From a marine actinobacterium PHSC20C1 (GTDB taxonomy: Bacteria > Actinomycetota > Actinomycetes > Actinomycetales > Microbacteriaceae): a stretch of DNA of 64,000 nt. This document shows, piece after piece, positions 17,460-25,529 of the stretch. The notes under the pieces were generated by a model, which was not told where the DNA came from, searched no databases, and saw nothing but the letters and a program-made list of their open reading frames with translations. The number at the start of each line of letters is the position of its first letter. Within the stretch, counting starts at the first letter, position 1. The position numbers and the translations under genes are program-made. Location: the NCBI GenBank assembly GCA_000153145.1, contig CH672415.1, forward strand, positions 2,650,319 through 2,714,318, written 5' to 3'.

Positions 17460-18419
17460 CTAAGCGACCTCGGCTACTTGACCTGCGGCTTCGCCCCAGC
17501 CGAACCACCGGAGCACACGCAACGCCCGCAGAGTGTTCCAACGACTTGGCTGTCCGTCGCCGTCGTCCATTTCGAAGTGCACACTGCCGGGGTGGGTGTT
17601 TTCGAGAAGCCAACGCCCATCGGCACCACGTTTGCTTTCGACTAGGGCAAGTGCCTCGTCCATGCGGTCGTCATAGCTGACTCCGGATGCCCGAAAGTAG
17701 TCGAGCGCCCGCAAAACGTCATAGTGCCAACGTGGTGGGAACGAGAACTTCACCCAGTCGTCGTTAATCACTTCGCCAGTGCTGAGTTGTCGCAGGAGAG
17801 CTCGGTCGAGCAGATATTCATGACCGCGCGTGCGGGCAATCGCCACTGCGTCATTATGGTCAACGGCGTTCTCGTACTCGCGCAACCCATCGAGCACCGC
17901 AATTGTGCTGTGAAATGAGCTGCGCACTGACCCATTTTCGGCTTCGCAGTTCCAGCCACCGTCCTCGAGCTGTTCGCCAAGCAGTCGCGTGACGACACCA
18001 TCGACGCGTTCACCAAAGTAGGCGCCAACGCTCACCGTCAGACCGTTGATGCAGGGCTCGACTTCTCCATCAAAGAAACGAGAACCGTCATACTCCCAAC
18101 GGCTGTTTTCCCGCACTTTCGCGAGAGCGGTCCGCACGCGCGAGCTTGCCGGGCTTACGCCAAGTTCACGCAATAGCTGCAAGCTGAACGCGGTTGCCGT
18201 CCACGGCTGCCCAGGTTGATCGTCATGTTCGGGAAAATAGGTGCCGCTAGCCCACTGGCCATCAACGCCCTGCAGGTCGAGAAGTTTTGCTCCCCAACCG
18301 GTAGTTGCGACCCGCGAACGTTCGGCGGTGACCTCATCTGCTGGCGCATCGGCCAAATCGCGTAACACCTGCCACCGTATGGCCGGATCGGAGTCCAAAA
18401 GCCAGTTCATGACATCCAT
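17460..18419 (-). CDS. Squalene/hopene-cyclase-like (QW-motif) barrel protein, orphan
   Basis: 319 residues with alpha/alpha-barrel repeats. Two QW motifs (Q-x3-G-x-W) are visible at QGVDGQW (about 50-56) and QLEDGGW, and a diverged one at KRGADGRW. No DxDD cyclase acid motif is seen, so it is probably not a triterpene cyclase. Such single-barrel proteins in actinobacteria are usually annotated as prenyltransferase/squalene oxidase repeat proteins of unknown function. ATG 18419 was chosen because upstream sequence lacks family character and a GGAGGAG lies 14 nt before it. The gene diverges from the PPOX gene. Confidence 0.75.
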   Translation of the reverse strand: MDVMNWLLDSDPAIRWQVLRDLADAPADEVTAERSRVATTGWGAKLLDLQGVDGQWASGTYFPEHDDQPGQPWTATAFSLQLLRELGVSPASSRVRTALAKVRENSRWEYDGSRFFDGEVEPCINGLTVSVGAYFGERVDGVVTRLLGEQLEDGGWNCEAENGSVRSSFHSTIAVLDGLREYENAVDHNDAVAIARTRGHEYLLDRALLRQLSTGEVINDDWVKFSFPPRWHYDVLRALDYFRASGVSYDDRMDEALALVESKRGADGRWLLENTHPGSVHFEMDDGDGQPSRWNTLRALRVLRWFGWGEAAGQVAEVA

Positions 18420-18467
18420 GGCGACACAGTACTCCTCCGTGTGCAGCAGGCACAGAGGTGCTCCCGC

Positions 18468-18473
18468 GATAAT
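18468..18473 (+). promoter_or_regulatory. Leaderless -10 of the PPOX gene
   Basis: GATAAT ends 6 nt before ATG 18480 and 3 nt before ATG 18477; the 6-nt spacing seen at other genes favours 18480. Confidence 0.5.
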
Positions 18474-18479
18474 GGAATG

Positions 18480-18869
18480 ATGACGCCCCAAGAACTTTCT
18501 GTGCTTGCCGACGAAACCTACGTTTCGCTCACCACTTTCAGAAAGTCGGGGGATGCGGTACGAACCGCAGTCTGGATTGTGGCAGACGGTGACCGACTCC
18601 TCGTCACTACCGCACCCACTTCGGGCAAGGTGAAGCGCCTCGGTCACACCACCCGTGTCGAATTGACTCCGTGCGATATGCGCGGCACTCTCACCGAGGG
18701 TGCGGCCACGGTGAGCGCCACGGCGACAGTGCTGAGCGATGATGAGACTCTGGCTGCTATGGATGCTGCGCTCACGAGGAAATATGGCGCCAAGTACACC
18801 GCAATCCGCCTCGCTCAGAAGGTGCGCGGTACTGCGGGGCAGTCGGTAGCGGTTGAGGTACGCGGCTAG
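18480..18869 (+). CDS. PPOX-class (F420/flavin-dependent split-barrel) oxidoreductase
   Basis: 129 residues of a split beta-barrel. The N-terminus ADETYVSLTTFRKSGDAVRT followed by AVWIVADGDRLLVTT, and SGKVKRLGHTTRVEL, match the pyridoxamine-oxidase-like, F420-binding group common in actinobacteria (Rv2074-like). The substrate is unknown. It is divergent from the QW-motif gene, with a 60-bp shared promoter region. Confidence 0.85.
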   Translation: MTPQELSVLADETYVSLTTFRKSGDAVRTAVWIVADGDRLLVTTAPTSGKVKRLGHTTRVELTPCDMRGTLTEGAATVSATATVLSDDETLAAMDAALTRKYGAKYTAIRLAQKVRGTAGQSVAVEVRG

Positions 18870-19097
18870 CATTCAGCACATACGAGTGCTCTTTCGACTG
18901 CAAAAATCTTGCATGATGGTCCAATAACCGGCGTCTGACCTGCTGGTTTGCCGTTTATCGACGGAAAACTGAGAATTTTCTGTGGACAACCGTTTCGTTG
19001 AAGCGAAATTGTGTCACTATTGTGCGTTACCCCCGAAGGGGGGTAAACCCTTGGTTCCCCCGAAGCCGAGTCTCACCCGAGATCGATGGAGCTCCCC
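18870..19097 (+). other. Intergenic leader of the VWA protein gene with a GC hairpin
   Basis: TTACCCCC (19027-19034) and GGGGGTAA (19039-19046) form a perfect 8-bp stem with a GAAG loop, about 50 nt before the GTG start at 19098. AGCAC...GTGCT near 18876-18891 is a weak hairpin after the PPOX gene. No gene is seen. Confidence 0.5.
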
Positions 19098-20843
19098 GTG
19101 TCCCGACCCCGCCACCGTTCCAAGACCGTTAAATCGCGGCTGATTCGCATCAGCACGCCCGCACTCGCCACCCTCCTAACCCTCTCGCTTGCCGGTGGCG
19201 GTGCGCTTGTTGCCCTCGCCGCGCAAAACAAGCTTGACGACTTTGTTGCGCAGACGTTCGGATGCCCGAATGCGACTGAACTCGTCGTCGTTGCCGACCC
19301 CACTATTTCTTCAACAGTTCAGACTGTCGCCAACGCATACAACACCGAGCACATCGGCCAATGCCTGTCAGTGAAGATCGTCACTCAAAGTTCGGCAGAT
19401 ACAGCAGCGCTGCTGGCGTCGGGAACGTCCACCGGCGCAGACGCGTGGATCCCCGATTCGCCCGTGTGGCTGAGCCGCCTAGAAAGCACTGCGACGGCAC
19501 TAGGGCGCGAGATTCCAGTCACGCAGGAGTGGGATTCGATCGCATCAAGCCCGCTCGTGCTCGCGACCCCTGCCGTCAAGGTTGCCGAGTTTGAGGCTTC
19601 GGAAGTCGGCTGGGGTGCGATTCTCGCCGGCCGGTACCGAACGCTGTTGCCCGATCCTGAATCGTCCGCGGCGAGCATGATCGCTCTCTCGACAATCAGC
19701 GAACTTGCTGGTGATTCCGACCCCGAAGGTTTCAACCGCGCTGTGATGAACCTTGGCCGCTCGATTCCTGATTCGACGAGGGCCGCTTTCGCCGAGCTTG
19801 AGATCTCAGACTCCCGCGTAGTGGCTCTAGCAACGGAACGCGAGATCGTTGCCCACAACGCATCGAACCCCGACGAACCGCTCGTAGCGCTCTATCCTTC
19901 CGAGGGTACGACGGCGCTCACCTACCCCTTCATCCTTGTTGCAAACTCCTCAATCTCAGCGCGTGACGAATCGCGCCTGACAGATGAGGAGCGGACTGCG
20001 CTGGTTGAAACCGAGACGAGTCGCGCCTCGATGCTTGAAGAGTTTGCCGATCTGATCCGCGGCTCAGAGCAAGTGCTCAATGCCGAAGGATTCCGCGACA
20101 ACGTCGGTGGGGGAGAGATCCTTGCCTCCGGAGTCATCGCAGCCCCGACCGCGACAAAGAACGTCGGTGACACCGCTGAGTTGACGTCGATCTTGCGCAA
20201 CTGGAATGCCCTTAACCTGCGGTCGCGCATCCTAACCGTTGTAGACGTTTCTGGTTCAATGCTCGAACGCGCCTGGGACGGCCAGCGCCGCATCGAGATG
20301 TTTCAAAACTCGGCCGAAGACGCTTTCAGTACTCTCTCTGAAGATGATGAACTCGGAATGTGGCTCTTTTCAAAGGAGAGAGTCGGCACAGAAGACTGGG
20401 AAGACGTCGCGGGCATCCGCTCGATGAATGACCCGGATCACGTCAAGAACCTGCAGGCGATCATCGACTCTCTGCCGTCACGTATCAACGGATACACGGG
20501 ACTCAACGACACCGTGCTTGCAGCAGTCACTCACGTGCGGGAAGACTACAACAGCGAAAAAGTGAACTCAGTGATGCTCATCACCGACGGCCGCAACGAA
20601 GATGACAACGGAATCTCGTTGCAGAAGCTCCTCGACAAACTCACCGAGATGATTCAAAAAGACACCGACGAGCCTGTCCCTGTAGTGCTCGTCGGTATCG
20701 GCCCAGACACCGACGTTGAAGCGATGCGAAAGATCGCTCAAGCAACCGGTGGCACTGCCTACCAAGCCAACAACCCCACCGAGCTCAGCAATGTGATGCT
20801 CGAGGCGTTGTCACAGCGCGACTGCCGCCCGAACTGCAGTTAG
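19098..20843 (+). CDS. Exported solute-binding domain + von Willebrand factor A protein
   Basis: 581 residues. After a basic N-terminus there is a membrane/signal segment (about 20-45, ALATLLTLSLAGGGALVALA). A periplasmic-binding-protein-like domain follows (about 55-335; ELVVVADPTISSTVQTVANA, then WIPDSPVWLSRL). The C-terminal VWA domain (about 372-575) has an intact MIDAS (VVDVSGSM, and TGLND and TDGRNEDD). Paired cysteines (FGCPN, IGQCLSV; RDCRPNCS at the end) suggest disulfides outside the cell. GTG 19098 was chosen because GGAG lies just upstream; ATG 19086 lacks a ribosome binding site. The ligand is unknown. Confidence 0.85.
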   Translation: MSRPRHRSKTVKSRLIRISTPALATLLTLSLAGGGALVALAAQNKLDDFVAQTFGCPNATELVVVADPTISSTVQTVANAYNTEHIGQCLSVKIVTQSSADTAALLASGTSTGADAWIPDSPVWLSRLESTATALGREIPVTQEWDSIASSPLVLATPAVKVAEFEASEVGWGAILAGRYRTLLPDPESSAASMIALSTISELAGDSDPEGFNRAVMNLGRSIPDSTRAAFAELEISDSRVVALATEREIVAHNASNPDEPLVALYPSEGTTALTYPFILVANSSISARDESRLTDEERTALVETETSRASMLEEFADLIRGSEQVLNAEGFRDNVGGGEILASGVIAAPTATKNVGDTAELTSILRNWNALNLRSRILTVVDVSGSMLERAWDGQRRIEMFQNSAEDAFSTLSEDDELGMWLFSKERVGTEDWEDVAGIRSMNDPDHVKNLQAIIDSLPSRINGYTGLNDTVLAAVTHVREDYNSEKVNSVMLITDGRNEDDNGISLQKLLDKLTEMIQKDTDEPVPVVLVGIGPDTDVEAMRKIAQATGGTAYQANNPTELSNVMLEALSQRDCRPNCS

Positions 20844-20851
20844 CGAAAGCC

Positions 20852-20887
20852 CAGCGCACCGCCTCGCCCTAGCGTCGCGGTGCGCTG
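20852..20887 (+). terminator. Terminator-like hairpin after the VWA gene
   Basis: CAGCGCACCGC and GCGGTGCGCTG form a perfect 11-bp stem, 14-nt loop, 9 bp after the stop codon. No U-tract. Confidence 0.65.
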
Positions 20888-20918
20888 TGGTGATTGGCAG
20901 AGTCGGAGGAAGACGACA

Positions 20919-20949
20919 TTGACCCATCCTCGGTATCAGCCTCTATACT
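20919..20949 (+). promoter_or_regulatory. Promoter of lipB-lipA (leaderless)
   Basis: -35 TTGACC (20919-20924), 19-bp spacer, -10 TATACT (20944-20949), ending 6 nt before GTG 20956. Best-looking promoter in the window. Confidence 0.7.
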
Positions 20950-20955
20950 CATTGC

Positions 20956-21594
20956 GTGGTCGACTTTGTCGTCGCGGGGCTAAGCGCCAACTCCGTGCCG
21001 TATTTGACGGCCCTTGACCAGCAGCGTGCTCTGCACGCCGCTGTCGTCTCGGGTCAGCGCACCGATACTCTCATTCTGCTGGAGCACCCCTCGGTGTACA
21101 CAGCAGGCAAACGCACCGAGCCGAGCGAACGCCCGGACGACGGTACCCCTGTCATCGACAGCGACCGCGGGGGCAAAATCACCTGGCACGGTCCCGGGCA
21201 GTTGATCGGCTACCCGATCCTGCGGCTTCCTGATCCTGTTGACGTCGTCGCCTACGTACGTCACCTCGAGGAATTCCTGATCGATGTGCTTGCTGACCTC
21301 GGTGTTACCGGGCATCAAGTGGAACACCGTTCCGGTGTTTGGGTGACCGCCAACGGACGCGACGACAAAATTGCTGCTATCGGCATCCGCGTCGCCGACG
21401 GAGTGACAATGCACGGCTTTGCTCTGAACTGTTCAAACGAGTTCGATGCCTATGAGCACATCGTGGCGTGCGGCATCCGCGATGTCGGCGTCACCTCGAT
21501 CACCCAAGAGTTGGGGCGCACGATACGTCCGGAGGATGTCATTCAATTGGTTCAATCAAAGTTTTCCGCAATGTGGGATCTGGTTCACGCGTGA
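20956..21594 (+). CDS. lipB: Lipoyl(octanoyl) transferase
   Basis: Transfers octanoate from acyl carrier protein to lipoyl domains (E2 subunits, GcvH). The 212 residues contain [18 protein letters not shown], the catalytic Lys in [11 protein letters not shown] and the acyl-accepting Cys in YEHIVACGI. It overlaps lipA by 4 nt (GTGA). It serves lipA next door and probably GcvH encoded 5 kb downstream. Confidence 0.96.
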   Translation: MVDFVVAGLSANSVPYLTALDQQRALHAAVVSGQRTDTLILLEHPSVYTAGKRTEPSERPDDGTPVIDSDRGGKITWHGPGQLIGYPILRLPDPVDVVAYVRHLEEFLIDVLADLGVTGHQVEHRSGVWVTANGRDDKIAAIGIRVADGVTMHGFALNCSNEFDAYEHIVACGIRDVGVTSITQELGRTIRPEDVIQLVQSKFSAMWDLVHA

Positions 21595-22580
21595 GCGCCG
21601 AACCGCAGGGCCGCAAAATGCTGCGCCTAGAGATCCGAAATGCAGAGACTCCGATTGAGCGCAAGCCGGAATGGATCAAGACCACTGCCAGGATGGGCCC
21701 GGAGTACCGCAAGCTGCAAGAGCTCGTGAAGACCGAGAACTTGCATACTGTGTGTCAAGAAGCCGCGTGTCCCAATATTTTCGAATGTTGGGAAGACCGA
21801 GAAGCCACCTTCTTGATCGGAGGCGCGCAGTGCACTCGACGGTGCGACTTTTGCCAGATTGACACCGGAAAACCCGAAGCCTACGACACGGATGAACCGC
21901 GCCGTGTTGCCGAATCTGTCGTCGAAATGAAGCTCCGCTACGCGACCGTCACCGGTGTCGCTAGGGATGACCTTCCTGATGAAGGCGCTTGGCTGCACGC
22001 CGAGACGGTTCGCCAAATCCATGCTCGGGCACCGGGCACCGGCGTGGAAATTCTCGCTACCGACTTCTCCGGTAATCCTGACTATCTCGGTGAGATCTTT
22101 TCTGCCGCCCCGGAAGTGTTTGCCCACAACGTGGAAACTGTTCCACGGATCTTCAAGCGCATACGCCCCGCCTTTCGCTACGACAGGTCGCTGGACGTGC
22201 TCACTCAGGCTCGCAATGCGGGAATGATCACCAAATCGAATCTCATTTTAGGAATGGGTGAAGAACGAGCGGAGATCAGCCAAGCTCTGCAAGACCTCCA
22301 TGATGCGGGCACCGATATCATCACCGTCACCCAATATTTACGGCCCAGCCCGCGCCATCTGCCCGTAGCCCGCTGGGTGCGCCCCGAGGAATTTTTGGAG
22401 ATTAAAGAGGAAGCCGAAGAGATTGGATTCCTTGGGGTGCTCGCCGGGCCGCTTGTTCGGTCTTCATACCGTGCTGGGCGACTGTGGGCACAGTCGATGC
22501 AGGCAAAGGGACGCGAGATTCCCGAGAATCTGCGGCCCCTAGCCGATGCAACACTCGGCTTCAAACAAGCGGTTTCGTAA
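21591..22580 (+). CDS. lipA: Lipoyl synthase
   Basis: Radical-SAM enzyme that inserts two sulfurs into protein-bound octanoate. The 329 residues have the auxiliary cluster motif [12 protein letters not shown] (Cx4Cx5C) and the SAM cluster motif CTRRCDFCQ (Cx3Cx2C), plus GMGEE and the C-terminal RSSYRA. GTG 21591 overlaps the lipB stop and gives the standard N-terminus; the frame is open upstream inside lipB but that is not used. Confidence 0.97.
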   Translation: MSAEPQGRKMLRLEIRNAETPIERKPEWIKTTARMGPEYRKLQELVKTENLHTVCQEAACPNIFECWEDREATFLIGGAQCTRRCDFCQIDTGKPEAYDTDEPRRVAESVVEMKLRYATVTGVARDDLPDEGAWLHAETVRQIHARAPGTGVEILATDFSGNPDYLGEIFSAAPEVFAHNVETVPRIFKRIRPAFRYDRSLDVLTQARNAGMITKSNLILGMGEERAEISQALQDLHDAGTDIITVTQYLRPSPRHLPVARWVRPEEFLEIKEEAEEIGFLGVLAGPLVRSSYRAGRLWAQSMQAKGREIPENLRPLADATLGFKQAVS

Positions 22581-22597
22581 CCGTCGGCGATAGAGAA

Positions 22598-23590
22598 CTA
22601 AGCGCCAGCAGTCGGGGCGGCTTCGGCAGTGCCTGCGGCGGGAACGCCAGCAGCAACATCCGCAGCCATTCGTGAACGTCGGTCCAAATGGATGCCCGCC
22701 ACCATGCAGCGCACCGAGCCACCGGCCAACTCGATCGTCGGGATGTCCAGCGGCACGATCTGACAGCTCGCCTCAATAACTGCGCGTTGGGCAGCGGTAA
22801 GACTCTTGAGCGCCCGAGTCGAGAGGGCCAAGATGCGGCCGTTCGAGCCTTTGAGCTCTAGAGCATTCCCGGCGAAGTTGGCGATTTGGTCGGCAGTGAG
22901 GTCGATCAAAGTTCGCCCCGGTTCCGTCAGCCGTTCTGCCATCTCCATGCGCCGATCCCCGGAGGCAATGAGATCAAGCCCGATCATCGCAAAATCAGTA
23001 GCGATGCACATCATCACATTGGTGTGATAAATCGGCACCCCGTGGCTGTCTCGAGCCTCAAACATCATTGGCTCATAGCCGAACGATGCACAGAAACGTT
23101 CAAGCGCGAGCGGGTTTGCGCGGTGTGATTCGGCCGCGTAGGCCACCCGGTTGGTGTGGTCGATCACCATGGCGCCGGTGCCCTCAAGGTAGATGCCGTC
23201 GTGCTCGAGCCCTGAGTAGTCGACAACATCTTGTACCCGGAAGTCGTGCTTGAGCATCTCAATCACGTCGGTGCGACGTTCGGTGCGACGGTTCGGCGCA
23301 TACATCGGGTACACCGCAACTCGTCCTCCACTGTGGGTAGAGAACCAGTTGTTGGGGAACACACTGTCTGGGCGAGTGCTTTCGGTGTCCTCAAACACGT
23401 GGATGTTCACACCAGCGTCGCGCAACGTTTCGGCCACTTGCGTGGACTCGGCATACGCGGCGCGAGCAATCTCATCCGGTGTTCGCGTGGGGTCAGTGGA
23501 CTGAAAAGCGTTGTCGCCTGCGGTCTGGCTGTTCGGTGTGAACAGGTGCGGGCGAATCAGTACTGCGGCCGACGGGGCCTGTACGCTCAC
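22598..23590 (-). CDS. ctlX: Citrulline/arginine-type amidinohydrolase (CtlX-like)
   Basis: Guanidino-group-modifying enzyme family (pentein fold). The 330 residues begin AAVLIRPHLFTPN and contain FPNNWFSTHSGGRVAVYPM, LEGTGAMVIDH, YHTNVMMCIATDFAMIG and a C-terminal GGSVRCMVAGIHL with the nucleophilic Cys, all typical of CtlX (citrulline utilisation hydrolase). It probably converts citrulline (or arginine) towards ornithine, which the upstream co-operonic cyclodeaminase would use. It follows ocd by 7 bp. A dimethylarginine hydrolase role is the main alternative. Confidence 0.85.
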   Translation of the reverse strand: MSVQAPSAAVLIRPHLFTPNSQTAGDNAFQSTDPTRTPDEIARAAYAESTQVAETLRDAGVNIHVFEDTESTRPDSVFPNNWFSTHSGGRVAVYPMYAPNRRTERRTDVIEMLKHDFRVQDVVDYSGLEHDGIYLEGTGAMVIDHTNRVAYAAESHRANPLALERFCASFGYEPMMFEARDSHGVPIYHTNVMMCIATDFAMIGLDLIASGDRRMEMAERLTEPGRTLIDLTADQIANFAGNALELKGSNGRILALSTRALKSLTAAQRAVIEASCQIVPLDIPTIELAGGSVRCMVAGIHLDRRSRMAADVAAGVPAAGTAEAAPTAGA

Positions 23591-23597
23591 CGATGAC

Positions 23598-24629
23598 CTA
23601 CGCGGTGAGCGCGGGAGTACGCGACACGAGCGAGAACAGGTCCTTGGGATCGGCAGGATCGGCGATCAGGTCAAGGTCTGTCGCGTAGTCGGTGCCGCGA
23701 ACAGCATCGAATACGTAGCGCAGCGCCGAGAAGTCTTCGATCGCAAATCCGACAGAGTCGAAGAGGGTAACTTCGGTGTCAGAGGTACGACCGTCGCGGC
23801 GCCCAGCGAGAACTTCCCACAGTTCGGTAATGGGGGAGTCTGCCTCAAGCTGCTGAATTTCGCCTTCGATGCGAGTCTGCTCGGGGAACTCAACAAACAC
23901 GGTCGAGCTGCGAACAATCGCAGCCTCAAGCTCAGTCTTGCCTGGGCAGTCGCCGCCAATGGCGTTGAGGTGCATGCCGGGCTCGATCATGTCGGCCGTC
24001 AGAATCGTCGCGTTTGTCTTGTCTGCGGTGCAGGTGGTCACGATGTCGGCGCCAGCTACCGCATCCGCTGCAGACGTGGCACGAACGACCTCGAAGCCGA
24101 GAGGTTCAACGTTGCGGATGAACTTGTCGAGGGCAGCCGGGTCGGTGTCCCACGCGCGAAGCTTGGTGATGCCGAGGCCGGCGCGGAAGCCGAGGGCCTG
24201 AAATTCTGACTGTGTTCCCGTTCCGATGAGGGCGAGAACGCTGGAGTCAGTGCGTGCGAGCGCCCGGGCTGCCAATACCGAGGTTGCGGCTGTGCGCAGT
24301 GCCGTCAGTAGCGTCATTTCTGAGAAGAATGTGGGATAGCCGTTGTCGACGCGCGCCAGCATGCCGAGCGCGGTGACAGTCTGAAAGCCATTGCTGGGGT
24401 TTGACGGGTGCCCGTTAACGTACTTGAAGGCGTACGTTTCTCCGTCACTCGTTGGCATCAATTCAATGACGCCTTCGGCGGAGTGTGCAGCAACTCGAGG
24501 GCTCTTGTCGAACTGAGGCCACTTGGCGAAATCCTGCTCAAGGTAGCTCACGATACCCATGATGATGGGCTCGATTCCGGTGTCGGCGATCCAGCGCCCC
24601 ATGTTCTTGACGTCTACGTAGTTGACCAC
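23598..24629 (-). CDS. Ornithine cyclodeaminase
   Basis: NAD-dependent conversion of ornithine to proline and ammonia (mu-crystallin family). The 343 residues show PSNGFQTVTALGMLARVDNGYP, a Rossmann ALIGTGTQSEFQALGF, GADIVTTCTADKTNATIL and HLNAIGGDCPGKTEL (each quoted in part). GTG 24629 has GGAG 5 nt upstream; a more distal in-frame start lacks this. First gene of the ocd-ctlX operon, divergent from an Lrp regulator. Alanine dehydrogenase-type substrates cannot be excluded. Confidence 0.9.
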   Translation of the reverse strand: MVNYVDVKNMGRWIADTGIEPIIMGIVSYLEQDFAKWPQFDKSPRVAAHSAEGVIELMPTSDGETYAFKYVNGHPSNPSNGFQTVTALGMLARVDNGYPTFFSEMTLLTALRTAATSVLAARALARTDSSVLALIGTGTQSEFQALGFRAGLGITKLRAWDTDPAALDKFIRNVEPLGFEVVRATSAADAVAGADIVTTCTADKTNATILTADMIEPGMHLNAIGGDCPGKTELEAAIVRSSTVFVEFPEQTRIEGEIQQLEADSPITELWEVLAGRRDGRTSDTEVTLFDSVGFAIEDFSALRYVFDAVRGTDYATDLDLIADPADPKDLFSLVSRTPALTA

Positions 24630-24670
24630 GGTCACTCCTTTCATTGCAGTATTGCTAGTTCCCACGTTAC

Positions 24671-24730
24671 GAATGAGCACTATGCAGCCACAACACCCAT
24701 TAGACGCGATTATCTGCTAGTGAATGAGCA
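24671..24730. promoter_or_regulatory. Paired direct repeats between ocd and the Lrp gene
   Basis: GAATGAGCA occurs at 24671-24679 and 24722-24730, 51 bp apart (about five helical turns). Each is followed by a (C/T)(T/A)AT tail. Candidate Lrp-family binding sites in the divergent promoter. Confidence 0.5.
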
Positions 24731-24748
24731 TAATTGACGGCGCAGTTA

Positions 24749-24754
24749 TACACT
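24749..24754 (+). promoter_or_regulatory. Leaderless -10 of the Lrp gene
   Basis: TACACT ends 6 nt before ATG 24761; no ribosome binding site. Confidence 0.55.
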
Positions 24755-24760
24755 TTGTGC

Positions 24761-25192
24761 ATGCCTCAACTGGATGATCTTGATCGCCGCCTACTTGCCG
24801 CGCTTCGAGCCGATGGGCGCGAGTCAATCGCAAGTCTTGCTCGCCGCCTCGACGTCACGCGCGCGACGGTAAACAGCCGAATCGATCGCTTAGTTAGCGA
24901 AGGAACGGTGCTCGGTTTTTCCGTTCGAATTCGTGAAGATCGCGACCCTTCCTTCATCAGAGCAATCTCGTTTATCGAAGTAGAAGGGCGCTCTACGGAT
25001 GCTGTCATTGCCAAGCTGCGCGGGCTGCCCGAGATTCACGAACTCCACACCACCAACGGCGCGTGGGATCTCGTCGCCGACATCCGCACCGACAGCCTCA
25101 GCAACTTCGACCGGGTGCTGGCCCGCATGCGAAATGTCGACGGCGTTGTTAACAGTGAGACGAGTTTGTTGCTCAGTTCCGCGCTGCTCTGA
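24761..25192 (+). CDS. Lrp/AsnC-family transcriptional regulator
   Basis: 143 residues. N-terminal HTH (about 5-55: LDDLDRRLLAALRADGRESI and SLARRLDVTRATVNSRIDRL) plus a C-terminal RAM ligand-binding domain (about 65-140). Divergent from ocd-ctlX, so probably their regulator, responding to arginine, citrulline, ornithine or proline (inference). Confidence 0.93.
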   Translation: MPQLDDLDRRLLAALRADGRESIASLARRLDVTRATVNSRIDRLVSEGTVLGFSVRIREDRDPSFIRAISFIEVEGRSTDAVIAKLRGLPEIHELHTTNGAWDLVADIRTDSLSNFDRVLARMRNVDGVVNSETSLLLSSALL

Positions 25193-25529
25193 CTCTCTCC
25201 GCCAAAGTCAGGGGCACGAGCATCCACCCGACATTGCTATGCTGAGCTAACAACTGAACATCGGGCCGCAACACGATGCGGGAGAGCCGGGCATACGGCG
25301 TTTTTCAACCCTGGTTGATCACACGCTCGCACGGCACCGAAGGAGCAAGCCTCCCCGCCAATCTCTCAGGTTCATGTACCGCATCGCACTGGCCACTCTG
25401 GAAAGAGAATCTCGCATCACCATGAGGTTCCGCCGACGGTGAAAGCGCACTAGTTTTGCAGTGCGTGAAGCTCTCAGGCTCATCACAGAGGGGGAGTTCT
25501 AACCACCAGCCACGCGCCAGGAGAACTCC
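25193..25529 (+). other. 337-bp gcv leader region
   Basis: No gene. It contains a possible -10 (TATGCT, about 25236-25241) and the tandem glycine riboswitch at 25274-25490, then a GGAG ribosome binding site before gcvT. Confidence 0.8.
25274..25490 (+). ncRNA. Tandem glycine riboswitch
   Basis: Two aptamers lie in tandem upstream of gcvT. Aptamer 1 is closed by P1 pairing of CGATGCGG (25274-25281) with CCGCATCG (25379-25386) and contains GGGAGAG, CACCGAAGGAGCAA and CTCTCAGG. Aptamer 2 runs from CTCTG (25396-25400) to CAGAG (25486-25490) and contains GAGAATCTC and GACGGTGAAAGC-type core elements plus CTCTCAGGC. The GGAG-CAA and CUCUCAGG cores are diagnostic. It probably turns on gcvTHP when glycine is abundant. 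Confidence 0.93.

Noticed and set aside
18420-18872. N-terminal extension of the QW-motif protein by about 150 codons
   Set aside because: The extra region is antisense to the PPOX gene and has no repeat character; ATG 18419 starts the barrel repeats.
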